Assembly: GCF_002161765.1 (NCBI RefSeq)
Contig: NZ_NFIN01000007.1
Coordinates: 103,269 to 167,268 of the forward strand
Reading direction: 5' to 3'
Source: Bacteroides sp. An322
GTDB lineage: Bacteria > Bacteroidota > Bacteroidia > Bacteroidales > Bacteroidaceae
Length of the DNA: 64,000 bases
Positions 19,122 through 28,323 of the stretch are shown here, piece after piece. Position numbers and translations under genes: made by a program. Numbering within the stretch: the first letter of the stretch is position 1; each line of letters begins with the position of its first letter. A model generated the notes under the pieces. It was given only the letters and a program-made list of their open reading frames with translations, was not told the origin of the DNA and did not search any database.

Positions 19122-19733
19122 ATGCAACCCGATTTTGATAAAATGGACGGATTAGTCCCTGCTATTATCCAAGACAGCTATACCCAAAAAGTGCTTATGC
19201 TTGGATTTATGAACAAAGAAGCTTACGAAAAGACCTTGGAAACAGGTAAAGTTACATTTTATAGCCGAACCAAGCAACGCTTATGGACCAAAGGAGAAAC
19301 CAGCGGAAATTTCCTCGAAGTCGTATCCGTCAAGAACGATTGCGACAACGATACGTTGCTTATCCAAGTACACCCTACAGGTCCCGTATGCCACACAGGC
19401 ACAGACACTTGCTGGGGAGAAAAGAACGAGCAGGACATCATGTTCCTGAAAGAACTGCAAGACTTTATCGACAAGCGTCATGAAGAAATGCCCGAAAAGT
19501 CATACACCACAAGCCTGTTCAAGTCCGGTGTCAATAAAATGGCACAGAAAGTAGGCGAAGAAGCTGTAGAAACCATTATCGAAGCCTGCAACGGTACGGA
19601 CGAACGCCTGATTTACGAAGGTGCCGACTTGCTATACCACCTCATCGTATTGCTCACCTCGAAAGGGTACCGCATCGAAGACTTGGCACGGGAATTGAAA
19701 GAACGCCATAGCGAAAGCTGGAAAAAACATTGA
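19122..19733 (+). CDS. hisI: Bifunctional phosphoribosyl-AMP cyclohydrolase / phosphoribosyl-ATP pyrophosphatase HisIE
   Basis: The 203-residue two-domain enzyme performs steps 2 and 3 of histidine synthesis. Residues 1-110 are HisI: SRTKQRLWTKGETSGN, and the metal-binding cysteines in VKNDCDND and GPVCHTGTDTCW. Residues 115-203 are HisE: KVGEEAVETIIEA and a C-terminal ADLLYHLIVLLTSKG segment. The next gene starts 3 bases after its stop codon. Cytoplasmic. Confidence 0.96.
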   Translation: MQPDFDKMDGLVPAIIQDSYTQKVLMLGFMNKEAYEKTLETGKVTFYSRTKQRLWTKGETSGNFLEVVSVKNDCDNDTLLIQVHPTGPVCHTGTDTCWGEKNEQDIMFLKELQDFIDKRHEEMPEKSYTTSLFKSGVNKMAQKVGEEAVETIIEACNGTDERLIYEGADLLYHLIVLLTSKGYRIEDLARELKERHSESWKKH

Positions 19734-19736
19734 CGC

Positions 19737-20420
19737 ATGATGAACGAAGAACCGCTTATCCTATATAAAGGAGTAGAAATCAACCAACAAGCACTCTGCA
19801 TCCTGCACGATGTAGATTTCGAACTGCATAAAGGCGAATTCGTGTACATCATCGGCAAAGTGGGAAGCGGGAAATCTACCTTCCTGAAAACCATTTACGG
19901 AGAACTGGACATAGCCGAAGGAGAAGCCAATGTATTAGGCTATAACGTCAAAAAGCTGAAGCAAAAGCAAATCTCTGAACTGCGCCGCAAGTTGGGTATC
20001 GTATTCCAAGACTTCCAACTATTAATCGACCGGAGTGTACACGATAATCTGGAGTTCGTGTTGCGGGCTACAGGCTGGAAGCAAAAAAGCGAAATCGAAA
20101 ACCGGATAGAAGAAGTGCTCAGGCTGGTAGGCATGGAAAACAAAGGCTATAAAATGCCCAATGAATTATCGGGAGGCGAACAGCAACGCATCGTCATAGC
20201 CCGTGCCATTCTGAACAAGCCGGATATCATCTTAGCAGATGAGCCTACCGGAAACCTGGATGTGGAAACCGGAAGGAACATCGTAGAGCTCTTGAAAGAA
20301 ATATGCAAGCAAGGCTCAGCCATCGTCATGACGACACACAACCTGAACCTGCTTTCAGAATATCCGGGCATCGTTTACCGTTGCGAACAACATCAATTGC
20401 AACGGATAGGCGAATCCTAA
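19737..20420 (+). CDS. ftsE: FtsE-like cell-division ABC transporter ATPase
   Basis: The 227-residue single ABC ATPase has Walker A GKVGSGKST (40-48, with Val where most have Pro or another residue), Q-loop FQDFQLL, signature LSGGEQQR, Walker B and D-loop ILADEPTGNLD, and H-loop His in MTTHNLN. The pattern and length match FtsE, which works with the membrane protein FtsX to control cell-wall hydrolases at division. No ftsX is adjacent in this window. It is 3 bases after hisIE and may be co-transcribed with the histidine genes; the link is positional rather than functional. The start could also be the second Met at 19740. Confidence 0.85.
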   Translation: MMNEEPLILYKGVEINQQALCILHDVDFELHKGEFVYIIGKVGSGKSTFLKTIYGELDIAEGEANVLGYNVKKLKQKQISELRRKLGIVFQDFQLLIDRSVHDNLEFVLRATGWKQKSEIENRIEEVLRLVGMENKGYKMPNELSGGEQQRIVIARAILNKPDIILADEPTGNLDVETGRNIVELLKEICKQGSAIVMTTHNLNLLSEYPGIVYRCEQHQLQRIGES

Positions 20421-20478
20421 AAAACACAAAGAGACAGAGATTTAATCCGCAAAGCATAAAAAAAACGTAAAATATTCG

Positions 20479-20486
20479 TATCTTTG
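20479..20486 (+). promoter_or_regulatory. -7 promoter box before the aspartokinase gene
   Basis: TATCTTTG followed by CGG matches TAnnTTTG and is 53 bases upstream of the ATG at 20540. It sits in the 119-base gap after the ftsE-like gene and marks a new transcription unit. Confidence 0.65.
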
Positions 20487-20539
20487 CGGCGAATATTAAA
20501 GAAAAGTATTTATAACAGAACATTTTAAAGAATTCGAAA

Positions 20540-21862
20540 ATGAAAGTTTTAAAGTTTGGAGGAACATCGGTCGGCTCTGCACAACGAATGAAAGATGTTG
20601 CCAAATTAATTACCGATGGCGAACAGAAACTTGTTGTTTTGTCTGCCATGTCGGGCACAACCAACACATTGGTTGAAATTTCGGATTATCTGTACAAGAA
20701 AAATCCTGAAGGTGCGAATGAAATCATCAATAGGCTGGAAAGCAAATACAAACAGCACATCGATGAACTTTATTCTACTGAAGAGTATAAACAGAAAACG
20801 CTGGAATTTGTCAAGTCGGTATTCGACTACATCCGGTCGTTTACAAAAGATATATTTACTTTATTCGAAGAAAAAGTGATTCTCGCACAAGGTGAAATCA
20901 TTTCAACAAACATGGTTACCAATTACTTGTGTGAACAAGGAGTAAAGGCTTATCTGATTCCGGCACTCGACTTCATGCGTACCGACAAGAACAGCGAGCC
21001 AGACCTGAATTACATCCGCGAGAAATTGAAAGCTCAACTCGAAGCACATCCGGGACAAGAAATTTACATCACTCAAGGATTCATCTGCCGCAATGCATAC
21101 GGCGAAATCGATAACCTGCAACGAGGCGGAAGCGATTATACCGCTTCACTTATCGGAGCAGCCGTTAATGCGTCTGAAATACAAATATGGACCGATATCG
21201 ACGGTATGCACGATAACGACCCGCGTGTAGTCGACAAGACTTCTCCGGTACGCCAACTCCATTTCGAAGAAGCTGCAGAACTGGCATATTTCGGTGCTAA
21301 AATCCTGCACCCGACATGCATCCAGCCCGCAAAATACGCCAACATCCCTGTACGCTTGCTGAATACCATGGAACCGACTGCTCCCGGCACCTTGATTTCA
21401 AATGATACCGAAAAAGGGAAAATCAAGGCTGTAGCTGCCAAAGACAACATTACAGCTATTAAAATCAAGTCGAGCCGCATGCTGTTGGCTCACGGATTCC
21501 TGCGTAAGGTATTCGAGATATTCGAAAGCTACCAAACATCCATCGATATGGTCTGCACTTCGGAAGTAGGTGTATCAATGTCGATAGACAATACCAAACA
21601 CCTGAACGAAATTGTCAACGACCTGAAGAAATACGGCACCGTAACCGTTGACCACGATATGTGTATCGTTTGTGTCGTAGGTGATTTAGAATGGGAAAAC
21701 GTAGGCTTCGAAGCCAAAGCACTCGATGCCATGCGCGACATCCCCGTACGTATGATTTCATTCGGAGGCAGCAACTATAACATTTCTTTCTTGATTCGCG
21801 AAGCCGACAAGAAGAAAGCATTGCAATCACTGAGTGACACGCTGTTTAACAACAAAGCATAA
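20540..21862 (+). CDS. lysC: Monofunctional aspartokinase
   Basis: The 440-residue enzyme phosphorylates aspartate, the first step towards lysine, threonine, methionine and diaminopimelate. The start MKVLKFGGTSVGSAQRM is the nucleotide-binding kinase motif. FEEAAELAYFGAKILHPT is the conserved aspartokinase segment. Residues about 300-440 form two ACT regulatory domains (GFLRKVFEIFESYQTSIDMV; FGGSNYNISFLI). There is no homoserine dehydrogenase domain. The next gene is lysA, which uses the end product of the same branch, so feedback by lysine is plausible but not shown. Cytoplasmic. Confidence 0.93.
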   Translation: MKVLKFGGTSVGSAQRMKDVAKLITDGEQKLVVLSAMSGTTNTLVEISDYLYKKNPEGANEIINRLESKYKQHIDELYSTEEYKQKTLEFVKSVFDYIRSFTKDIFTLFEEKVILAQGEIISTNMVTNYLCEQGVKAYLIPALDFMRTDKNSEPDLNYIREKLKAQLEAHPGQEIYITQGFICRNAYGEIDNLQRGGSDYTASLIGAAVNASEIQIWTDIDGMHDNDPRVVDKTSPVRQLHFEEAAELAYFGAKILHPTCIQPAKYANIPVRLLNTMEPTAPGTLISNDTEKGKIKAVAAKDNITAIKIKSSRMLLAHGFLRKVFEIFESYQTSIDMVCTSEVGVSMSIDNTKHLNEIVNDLKKYGTVTVDHDMCIVCVVGDLEWENVGFEAKALDAMRDIPVRMISFGGSNYNISFLIREADKKKALQSLSDTLFNNKA

Positions 21863-21884
21863 ACGAGACAATCTATGCAAACGA

Positions 21885-21931
21885 AAGCGGATGGTACGGT
21901 TGTTGCACAAAACCGCATCATCCGCTTTTTT
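21885..21931 (+). terminator. Rho-independent terminator between lysC and lysA
   Basis: Stem AAGCGGATGGTACGGTT pairs with AACCGCATCATCCGCTT with two mismatches and is followed by a T-run (CTTTTTTG). It lies 22 bases after the aspartokinase stop codon, so lysA probably depends on readthrough or its own promoter. Confidence 0.85.
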
Positions 21932-21965
21932 GTTTCACCAATACCAAATACAAAACTCTACCATT

Positions 21966-23126
21966 ATGAAAGGGACTTTTCCAATAAACAAATTCCGTGA
22001 GATAGAAACCCCATTCTATTATTACAATGCCGACCTGTTGCGCGAAACTTTGCAAACCATCCGCACCGAAGCAGGCAAGTACAACAAATTCTGCGTACAC
22101 TATGCCATTAAAGCCAATGCCAATCCTAAAATCTTGGGAATCATCCGCGAAAGCGGATTAGGCGTGGATTGCGTCAGCGGAGGTGAAATAGAAGCAGCTA
22201 TCAAAGCCGGATTCCCAGCCAGCAAGATTGTATTTGCAGGCGTAGGAAAAACCGATAAGGAAATCAATTTAGCACTTGACCACGACATTTTCTGCTTCAA
22301 TGTAGAATCGATACCCGAACTGGAAGTCATCAACGAACTGGCATCAGCCAAAAGCAAAATCGCACGCATCGCCTTCCGCATCAATCCCGATGTAGGCGCA
22401 CATACACATGCCAACATCACGACCGGACTTGCAGAAAACAAATTCGGCATCAGCATGCAGGATATGGACAAAGTGATAGATTGTGCCTTGGGAATGAATC
22501 ATGTAAAATTCGTAGGGCTGCACTTCCACATCGGTTCCCAAATATTAGACATGGGAGACTTTATCGCATTATGCAACCGGGTAAACGAATTGCAAGAAAA
22601 GCTCTATGCACGCCAAATCATCGTGGAGCACATCAATGTAGGCGGAGGATTGGGCATCGACTACGCACACCCCAACCGCCAGCCTATTCCCAATTTTGCC
22701 GAGTATTTCGCTACTTACCACAAACATTTGAGACTTCGCCCGCAACAAACCTTGCACTTCGAATTAGGGCGTGCCGTAGTAGGACAATGCGGAAGCCTCA
22801 TCACACGGGTGACTTACGTGAAACAAGGCACTAACAAACAATTCGCCATTGTAGATGCAGGCATGACCGACCTTATCCGCCCTGCCCTCTACCAAGCCTA
22901 TCACAAAATAGAAAACATCTCATCCGAAGAACCGGTAGAAGCATACGATGTGGTAGGCCCCATCTGCGAATCGTCTGACGTATTCGGCAAAGCCATCGAT
23001 TTAAACAAAGTACATAGAGGAGATTTCCTTGCCCTCCGTTCAGCCGGAGCCTACGGGGAAATCATGGCATCACAATATAATTGCCGTCAGCTCCCAAAAG
23101 CTTATACATCGGATGAACTAGGATAA
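21966..23126 (+). CDS. lysA: Diaminopimelate decarboxylase
   Basis: The 386-residue PLP enzyme makes lysine from meso-diaminopimelate. The start at 21966 (MKGTFPINKFREIETPFYYY) was chosen because it gives the family length and lies after the terminator hairpin; the longer in-frame extension would run through that hairpin. The PLP lysine is Lys49 in HYAIKANANP. Other family motifs are GLHFHIGSQ, VGGGLGIDY (phosphate loop) and GPICESSDVFG (catalytic Cys). Its partner in the pathway, aspartokinase, is immediately upstream. Confidence 0.95.
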   Translation: MKGTFPINKFREIETPFYYYNADLLRETLQTIRTEAGKYNKFCVHYAIKANANPKILGIIRESGLGVDCVSGGEIEAAIKAGFPASKIVFAGVGKTDKEINLALDHDIFCFNVESIPELEVINELASAKSKIARIAFRINPDVGAHTHANITTGLAENKFGISMQDMDKVIDCALGMNHVKFVGLHFHIGSQILDMGDFIALCNRVNELQEKLYARQIIVEHINVGGGLGIDYAHPNRQPIPNFAEYFATYHKHLRLRPQQTLHFELGRAVVGQCGSLITRVTYVKQGTNKQFAIVDAGMTDLIRPALYQAYHKIENISSEEPVEAYDVVGPICESSDVFGKAIDLNKVHRGDFLALRSAGAYGEIMASQYNCRQLPKAYTSDELG

Positions 23127-23144
23127 AATTCATTTATGAATTAC

Positions 23145-23192
23145 GAAGAGGGTGTGTCAAAATAAAAATTAGCTTTTTGATACACCCTCTTC
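23145..23192. terminator. Bidirectional terminator between lysA and the MBL gene
   Basis: GAAGAGGGTGTGTCAAAA and TTTTTGATACACCCTCTTC form an 18-base stem with one G-T pair. Both flanks are A/T-rich, and the two genes converge here, so it can serve both strands. Confidence 0.85.
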
Positions 23193-23216
23193 ATTTTACT
23201 ATGCGTATGATAAACT

Positions 23217-24215
23217 TTACCGCAAAGGCTTCAATTTGATAATTTCTCCCAATTCCGGAATAATGACAGGCATATTACGTTTCTTTGCCTCCATTCCAAA
23301 TACATGAGGAGGGTCAAACAGAGGTTCGTCCGATAAATCAAATGTTCCATAATGCATGGGAATAGTCATATAGGCATGCATATCCGCTGAAGCTGTCAAT
23401 GCATCGTATGGTGAGATATGATTCGGCTTCATAAACCAACGGGGCTTATAAGCACCTATGCCTACCATACAATAATCAATATGCGGAAATAATTCGGGCA
23501 ACTCACCAAAATGTTGCGCATACCCCGTATCCCCGCTGTTATAAATCACGATTCCGCCCGCTTCAATCATAAAAGACCCCCAAAGCCGCATGCCTCCGTC
23601 ATTCACCCCTCGCTTACTCCAATGCTGGGCAGGAAGGAATGTCAACCGCACTCCGTCAGCCTCATATTGCTGATACCAAGCTGCTTCTATTACTTCCATT
23701 GCCGGAAACCAACTCTGAATCAACGTGCCCGTATTAATGCCGCAAAACAATTTCATCTGCGGATTATCCGCAAACAGACGCGCCACACTTGGCTTGTCCA
23801 AATGGTCGAAATGGTCATGACTGATAAGCAAGTAATCAATATTCTTAAAAATAGAAACATTGGCAGGGAACTGGCTCCGGCGTTTCACGAAAGGAATGCT
23901 TCCATATACCGGGTCAATCATAAACCGCTTCCCTCCCAATTGCAAGAAAAACGAATTATGTCCCAACCAAATCAAGGAATTGCCCACTACTGCATCCAAC
24001 GAACGCAAGAAATTCACTTTCGGCTCCCATTTGATAGTTCGTTTTTCCTTTCGTTGCGGATTAGGAGACAAACGCCATTTCAACACACTGCCCATTCCTG
24101 GACGCCAACGATGCTGCCGGTTAAAGAACTTTCCTCCCACCGTAGGATTGCCACGCCAACGCGGATTAACCGTGTGCAACCGTTCGTTTTTACGAAATGT
24201 AATACGTTCTCCCAT
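23217..24215 (-). CDS. Metallo-beta-lactamase-fold hydrolase (NAPE-PLD/UlaG-like)
   Basis: The 332-residue protein has the fold's metal motif SHDHFDHLD (His133, Asp134, His135, Asp137, His138). Further ligands are in LPAQHWSKRG, YNSGDTGYA and IPMHYGTFDLSDE. The long N-terminal segment with NPRWRGNPTVGGKFFN and WLGHNSFFLQLGG is typical of the NAPE-PLD-like branch, whose members cleave phosphodiester bonds of N-acyl phospholipids in animals. The bacterial substrate is unknown. There is no signal peptide. It is a single gene facing lysA, with the small acidic protein gene 55 bases upstream. Confidence 0.85.
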   Translation of the reverse strand: MGERITFRKNERLHTVNPRWRGNPTVGGKFFNRQHRWRPGMGSVLKWRLSPNPQRKEKRTIKWEPKVNFLRSLDAVVGNSLIWLGHNSFFLQLGGKRFMIDPVYGSIPFVKRRSQFPANVSIFKNIDYLLISHDHFDHLDKPSVARLFADNPQMKLFCGINTGTLIQSWFPAMEVIEAAWYQQYEADGVRLTFLPAQHWSKRGVNDGGMRLWGSFMIEAGGIVIYNSGDTGYAQHFGELPELFPHIDYCMVGIGAYKPRWFMKPNHISPYDALTASADMHAYMTIPMHYGTFDLSDEPLFDPPHVFGMEAKKRNMPVIIPELGEIIKLKPLR

Positions 24216-24270
24216 AGGCTTATATTTTTAAGTTAACGAAAACTCACAAACTTTTGTCAACAACACAAGT

Positions 24271-24723
24271 CTACTTCTCCAACAGGTCTTTCAGAAAAGC
24301 ATCCAGTTCTTCGTCCAGACCTTTCAGCAATTCATCATTTAAGAACAATGTTTCATCATCGTCTACCAACAACAAATCTGCTACAGACTCCTTTTCGTCA
24401 TCTATCAAGACAAACGAATAAGGCTTCATCAGCGCAATCTTGTCCAGCAATCCTTGTTCTTTCAATGTTACCACTTCCTTCCGAAGCAACGGCTCGACTA
24501 CTGTATAGAAATCGTCTCCTTCATAATTCACCCATTCATTAACCACCGTGCGTGCCAATATCGCATCGTCATCATCAGAAATAACCACTTCGCCAGTCTC
24601 CTGATTCGGATGCAAATGAATGTCTGTCAGCACCGATTCCTCACCCGTGCCGGTATATCTTTTAAGTGCTTCTTTCAGTGCTGAAGCAATAGCAACATGC
24701 GATTGTTCACTAATATCCATCAT
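24271..24723 (-). CDS. Conserved acidic protein of unknown function
   Basis: The 150-residue cytoplasmic protein is very acidic (SDDDDAIL, LIDDEKES, VDDDETLFLNDELLKGLDEELDAF). No signal peptide or membrane segment is seen. It begins MMDISEQSHVAIASALKEAL; the start could be the second Met. I recognise it only as a type of short hypothetical common in Bacteroides genomes. It lies between the MBL-fold hydrolase and a lipoprotein gene on the same strand. Confidence 0.7.
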   Translation of the reverse strand: MMDISEQSHVAIASALKEALKRYTGTGEESVLTDIHLHPNQETGEVVISDDDDAILARTVVNEWVNYEGDDFYTVVEPLLRKEVVTLKEQGLLDKIALMKPYSFVLIDDEKESVADLLLVDDDETLFLNDELLKGLDEELDAFLKDLLEK

Positions 24724-24775
24724 TTTTCCTTTTTAAACTTGACCAAATGTACAAAAAAAATCAGTCATAACAACA

Positions 24776-25777
24776 TTATTCCGGCAAATTGTTTCCAAAA
24801 CGCCTCATCTGAATCTGCAAATGAGGAAAATCCTTCATTCTTTCCTCCAACTTCAAGACATAATATTTATAAATCATTTCCTCATCCGAATTAGGCTCTA
24901 CCCGTTTTTGGGCTTCATCCAACCACTTCCGGGCTTCTTCCAAATTGCCTAACATTTCAGAAGCCAAAGCCAAATTCAGTGCGGCACGCGCCTTTACCTT
25001 ATCCGACTTGCGATGCTCGAAAAGAGAAAGCCACAATTCTTTCGCACCTGCCCAATCGCCTTCTCTAATACATACAGCCGCATCACGCATCTCTACACAA
25101 CCACCCGTATAATATACCCGGTCGGTATGTTCCCAATAAGGAGTCAACTGACGCGCCAACAAATGAGCAGAAAACTCCGCTACCTGTTCCAACAAAAACT
25201 TATCCGAAGGCATACGGTCCAAATCCCAATCCAAACTATCCGTCGGAGCAACCACACGGACGGGACGTTCACGCACAGGCGAATAAATGCTTAAAACCGG
25301 AGTCACCTGCGTCAGCACCACGGGCCAAGGTTCCGAAATGCCCGGATAATGAATTTCCTTTTTTACATTCTGCACAAAAACACGGTCAAGTGAAAACAAC
25401 ATGTCCACTCCCAAATCTTGAATCAATCTACCAATTTCTTCTTTCGATAACGAACGGATTTCCGTATCGTCTGACGCAGTTTTCCCGTTCAACGCAGAAT
25501 CGCAAATAATCACTTGACTAAAATAATCAGCATCTGCCAATGCGCCAGCCAATGCCTCCGCCGTCTGCTTTCCGTCGCCATTCAAACTCCCTAAGGTAGC
25601 CATACCTCTTTTAGCCTCCGGTATCGAAGGCATATTGTTGACTACAGCCACGCTTCTTACCCCTTCCGGCAAACTGACTTCCGCCGGACAAAGCTGGTCG
25701 AAACCGATCGTCTGCACCGAAACACACGACATCATCCCCCATGCAGCCAACAATACATATAAAACACGTATCTTCAT
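24776..25777 (-). CDS. DUF6340-like lipoprotein with TPR-type C-terminus
   Basis: The 333-residue protein starts at the Met that gives a lipoprotein signal, MKIRVLYVLLAAWGMMSCVS (Cys18); 18 upstream in-frame residues have no such feature. The middle (VRSVAVVNNMPS, SKEEIGRLIQDLGVDMLFSLDRV) resembles outer-membrane assembly-type lipoprotein domains. The C-terminal 100 residues (AGAKELWLSLFEHRKSDKVK, ARAALNLALASEMLGNLEEA) form TPR-like helix pairs. It matches what I remember of the DUF6340 family; function unknown. Probably anchored to the outer membrane. Confidence 0.7.
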   Translation of the reverse strand: MKIRVLYVLLAAWGMMSCVSVQTIGFDQLCPAEVSLPEGVRSVAVVNNMPSIPEAKRGMATLGSLNGDGKQTAEALAGALADADYFSQVIICDSALNGKTASDDTEIRSLSKEEIGRLIQDLGVDMLFSLDRVFVQNVKKEIHYPGISEPWPVVLTQVTPVLSIYSPVRERPVRVVAPTDSLDWDLDRMPSDKFLLEQVAEFSAHLLARQLTPYWEHTDRVYYTGGCVEMRDAAVCIREGDWAGAKELWLSLFEHRKSDKVKARAALNLALASEMLGNLEEARKWLDEAQKRVEPNSDEEMIYKYYVLKLEERMKDFPHLQIQMRRFGNNLPE

Positions 25778-25937
25778 ATCATAATCCTTTTCTATACGAA
25801 GCAAAGATAAAGAGAAAAAGTGAAAATACATTCATCCGACACCAATTTATCACAAAATCATACATGAAAAAAGAAGAAATCAGATAATGACAAAAAGGCA
25901 GGCAAGTACTGACAAAAATGCATATAGGTTCATCGCC

Positions 25938-25993
25938 CGATGCAGCAGGGTGCATCAGCCAACGCATCCTGCTTCATCGGCTTACGAAGCCGG
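25938..25993. repeat. Two adjacent hairpins in the gap before tRNA-Arg
   Basis: The first hairpin pairs CGATGCAGCAGG (25938-25949) with CCTGCTTCATCG (25968-25979). The second is CGGCTT-ACG-AAGCCG (25979-25993). The surrounding gap 25778-26107 otherwise has no coding sequence I can support; it also holds the tRNA terminator. Confidence 0.55.
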
Positions 25994-26061
25994 GTGCGAT
26001 AAAAAACATTCTCTATTGATTTTGGAAAAACACTTTCGAAAATTCAGAATAAAAAAAAGAA

Positions 26062-26098
26062 AAAGGACACCATACTGATTATCAAGCTGGTATCCTTT
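26062..26098 (-). terminator. Terminator of tRNA-Arg
   Basis: On the minus strand AAAGGATACCA pairs with TGGTGTCCTTT with one G-T pair and is followed by TTCTTTTTTTT. It begins 10 bases after the tRNA 3' end. Confidence 0.85.
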
Positions 26099-26107
26099 CA
26101 ATTCTAG

Positions 26108-26179
26108 TACACCCGTGGGGAGTCGAACCCCAATCGTCGGAACCGGAATCCGATATTCTATCCATTGAACTACGGGTGC
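26108..26179 (-). tRNA. tRNA-Arg (anticodon CCG)
   Basis: The minus strand folds as a cloverleaf: acceptor GCACCCG / CGGGTGT with a G-T first pair, D arm GTTC/GAAT, anticodon stem TCGGA/TCCGA with loop TTCCGGT (anticodon CCG), and T arm TGGGG-TTCGACT-CCCCA. The discriminator base is A. CCA is not encoded. Confidence 0.95.
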
Positions 26180-26196
26180 ATTTCCGATTTGCGGCA

Positions 26197-26204
26197 CAAA
26201 AATA
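26197..26204 (-). promoter_or_regulatory. -7 promoter box of tRNA-Arg
   Basis: TATTTTTG on the minus strand (CAAAAATA at 26197-26204) matches TAnnTTTG and lies 17 bases upstream of the mature tRNA 5' end. Confidence 0.65.
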
Positions 26205-26377
26205 CAATTATTCTTTTATCTATCCTAATGATTCAGCCAAAAAATTATTTGAATGTTAGCAATCAACCACCAAATCCATATCTTCTCCTTATCCTATCCG
26301 TATGTGCTATTTGAATATCATTTTTCCTATGAAAGCTTTTTGATATTTACATTCTGATAATATTTTTCAATTATCTA

Positions 26378-26407
26378 TTGCACTTTTACAAAATATTCCT
26401 ACCTTTG
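26378..26407 (+). promoter_or_regulatory. Promoter of asnA
   Basis: TTG at 26378-26380 and TACCTTTG at 26400-26407 are separated by 19 bases, the Bacteroidales sigma-ABfr arrangement. The ATG follows 34 bases later. Confidence 0.8.
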
Positions 26408-26441
26408 CATAACTTTATAAATAACTAATAACGAAAAAGCA

Positions 26442-27482
26442 ATGAGCTATCTAATAAAACCTGTAAATTACAAACCCTTACTCGATATGAAACAAACCGA
26501 GTTGGGCATCAAACAAATCAAGGAATTTTTCCAGCAAAACCTATCATCGGAACTGCGTTTACGAAGAGTGACCGCTCCGCTTTTTGTATTGAAAGGAATG
26601 GGTATCAATGATGACCTGAACGGTGTAGAACGTCCGGTTACTTTCCCTATCAAAGACCTTGCCGACCAACAGGCGGAAGTGGTACATTCGCTTGCCAAAT
26701 GGAAACGGGTCACCCTCGCCGATTATCACATCGAGCCGGGCTATGGCATCTATACAGACATGAATGCCATCCGTGCCGATGAGGAACTGGGCAACCTGCA
26801 TTCCTTATATGTAGACCAATGGGACTGGGAACGGGTTATCACCCCCGAACAACGTAACGTAGAATTCCTGAAAAGCATCGTAACCCGCATCTATGCCGCT
26901 ATGCGCCGCACGGAATACATGATATGTGAAGCCTATCCGCAAATCACTTCTTTCCTTGCCCATGACATCCACTTCATCCATGCTCAGGAATTGCTGGATA
27001 TGTATCCGGACAAGACCCCTAAAGAACGCGAAAACCTCATTACTGAGAAATACGGCTCGGTATTTATCATCGGCATCGGATGTAAACTGAGTGACGGTAT
27101 TCCGCATGACTTACGTGCACCAGACTATGATGACTATACGACTATTGACCCCAAAACCGGATTGCCCGGTCTGAACGGCGACTTATTGGTATGGAACAGT
27201 GTATTGGGACGTGCGCTTGAATTGTCTTCGATGGGTATCCGTGTAGACCAAGACGCCATGATGAAGCAATTGAGACTGACAGGCAAAGAAGAACGCACCC
27301 GGCTTTATTTCCACAAACGTTTGTTAGAAGGCTCACTTCCGTTAAGTATCGGCGGAGGTATCGGCCAGTCGCGTTTGTGTATGTTATACTTACGCAAAGC
27401 ACACATCGGCGAAATCCAAGCCAGCATTTGGCCCGAAGAAATGCGGAAAGAATGTGCGGAACTAGGAATGCAGTTGATATAA
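26442..27482 (+). CDS. asnA: Aspartate-ammonia ligase (AsnA-type asparagine synthetase)
   Basis: The 346-residue enzyme makes asparagine from aspartate, ammonia and ATP. It has a class II aminoacyl-tRNA-synthetase-like fold. Family segments seen are VTAPLFVLKGMGINDDLNGV, RVTLADYHIEPGYGIYTDMN, VDQWDWERVI and the C-terminal GGGIGQSRLCM, an ATP-binding motif 3 equivalent. The length matches the Bacteroides form (about 345). Cytoplasmic, a single gene with its own promoter. Confidence 0.96.
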   Translation: MSYLIKPVNYKPLLDMKQTELGIKQIKEFFQQNLSSELRLRRVTAPLFVLKGMGINDDLNGVERPVTFPIKDLADQQAEVVHSLAKWKRVTLADYHIEPGYGIYTDMNAIRADEELGNLHSLYVDQWDWERVITPEQRNVEFLKSIVTRIYAAMRRTEYMICEAYPQITSFLAHDIHFIHAQELLDMYPDKTPKERENLITEKYGSVFIIGIGCKLSDGIPHDLRAPDYDDYTTIDPKTGLPGLNGDLLVWNSVLGRALELSSMGIRVDQDAMMKQLRLTGKEERTRLYFHKRLLEGSLPLSIGGGIGQSRLCMLYLRKAHIGEIQASIWPEEMRKECAELGMQLI

Positions 27483-27488
27483 TTCGTC

Positions 27489-27618
27489 AAACGCAGAGAC
27501 GCAAAAACGCAAAGGAACTATTTTTTAGAGAAGGCAAAGACCACAAAGCCAAATACATTTCTGCAAATCTGGCATTCTCTCTAAAATCAAAGCTCAGCGT
27601 TTTTGCGCCTCTGCGTTT
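27489..27618. repeat. 130-base inverted repeat (AACGCAGAGRCGCAAAAACG type)
   Basis: Terminal arms of 22 bases, 27489-27510 (AAACGCAGAGACGCAAAAAC...) and 27597-27618, are reverse complements with one mismatch. A second inner pair, TTTTTTAGAGAAGGC and GGCATTCTCTCTAAAA, makes the element a long imperfect palindrome. It fills the gap between asnA and ung and resembles a small non-coding mobile repeat. Confidence 0.8.
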
Positions 27619-27639
27619 TAATTAAAAAAACAAACGACT

Positions 27640-28302
27640 ATGAATGTACAAATAGAAGAATCGTGGAAACAAGTACTGGCTCCCGAATTCGAAAAAGACT
27701 ATTTTGTCCGACTAACTGATTTTGTGCGGCAAGAATACCGCGCTACTACAATTTATCCTCCCGGAAGACTGATATTCAATGCATTCAATCTTTGTCCTTT
27801 CGATAAGGTAAAAGTAGTCATCATCGGGCAAGACCCTTATCACGGACCGGGACAGGCACACGGACTTTGTTTTTCGGTAAACGATGGAGTCGCATTTCCA
27901 CCTTCTTTGCAAAACATCTTCAAGGAAATACACGATGATTTAGGCACTCCAATTCCTGCCAGCGGAAATCTGACACGTTGGGCAGAACAAGGTGTACTGC
28001 TCCTGAATGCGACCCTTACAGTACGGGCACATCAGGCAGGCTCACATCAAAACAAAGGGTGGGAAGAATTTACCGATGCAGCAATTCGTGCCTTAGCAGA
28101 GCACCGCGAACATTTGGTATTTATCCTATGGGGGTCGTATGCACAAAAGAAAGGTGCTTTTATTGACCGAAATAAGCATTTAGTATTGACTTCGGTACAC
28201 CCTTCTCCCCTTTCTGCCTATCACGGATTCTTCGGCAACAAGCATTTCAGCCGTACCAATGAATATCTTATCCAGCACGGGGAAACACCGATTCAATGGT
28301 GA
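27640..28302 (+). CDS. ung: Uracil-DNA glycosylase
   Basis: The 220-residue family 1 UDG removes uracil from DNA. The water-activating motif [16 protein letters not shown] has Asp65. [19 protein letters not shown] follows. The Leu-loop motif is [13 protein letters not shown]. The length and all active-site segments are normal. It is flanked by two different non-coding inverted repeats, at 27489-27618 and 28324-28419. Confidence 0.97.
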   Translation: MNVQIEESWKQVLAPEFEKDYFVRLTDFVRQEYRATTIYPPGRLIFNAFNLCPFDKVKVVIIGQDPYHGPGQAHGLCFSVNDGVAFPPSLQNIFKEIHDDLGTPIPASGNLTRWAEQGVLLLNATLTVRAHQAGSHQNKGWEEFTDAAIRALAEHREHLVFILWGSYAQKKGAFIDRNKHLVLTSVHPSPLSAYHGFFGNKHFSRTNEYLIQHGETPIQW

Positions 28303-28323
28303 CTTTTTCAATGAACAATTAAA

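Noticed and set aside
21834..21965. Extended N-terminus of lysA starting inside the aspartokinase gene
   Set aside because: It would translate through the terminator hairpin and adds sequence unlike any diaminopimelate decarboxylase; the ATG at 21966 gives the family length.
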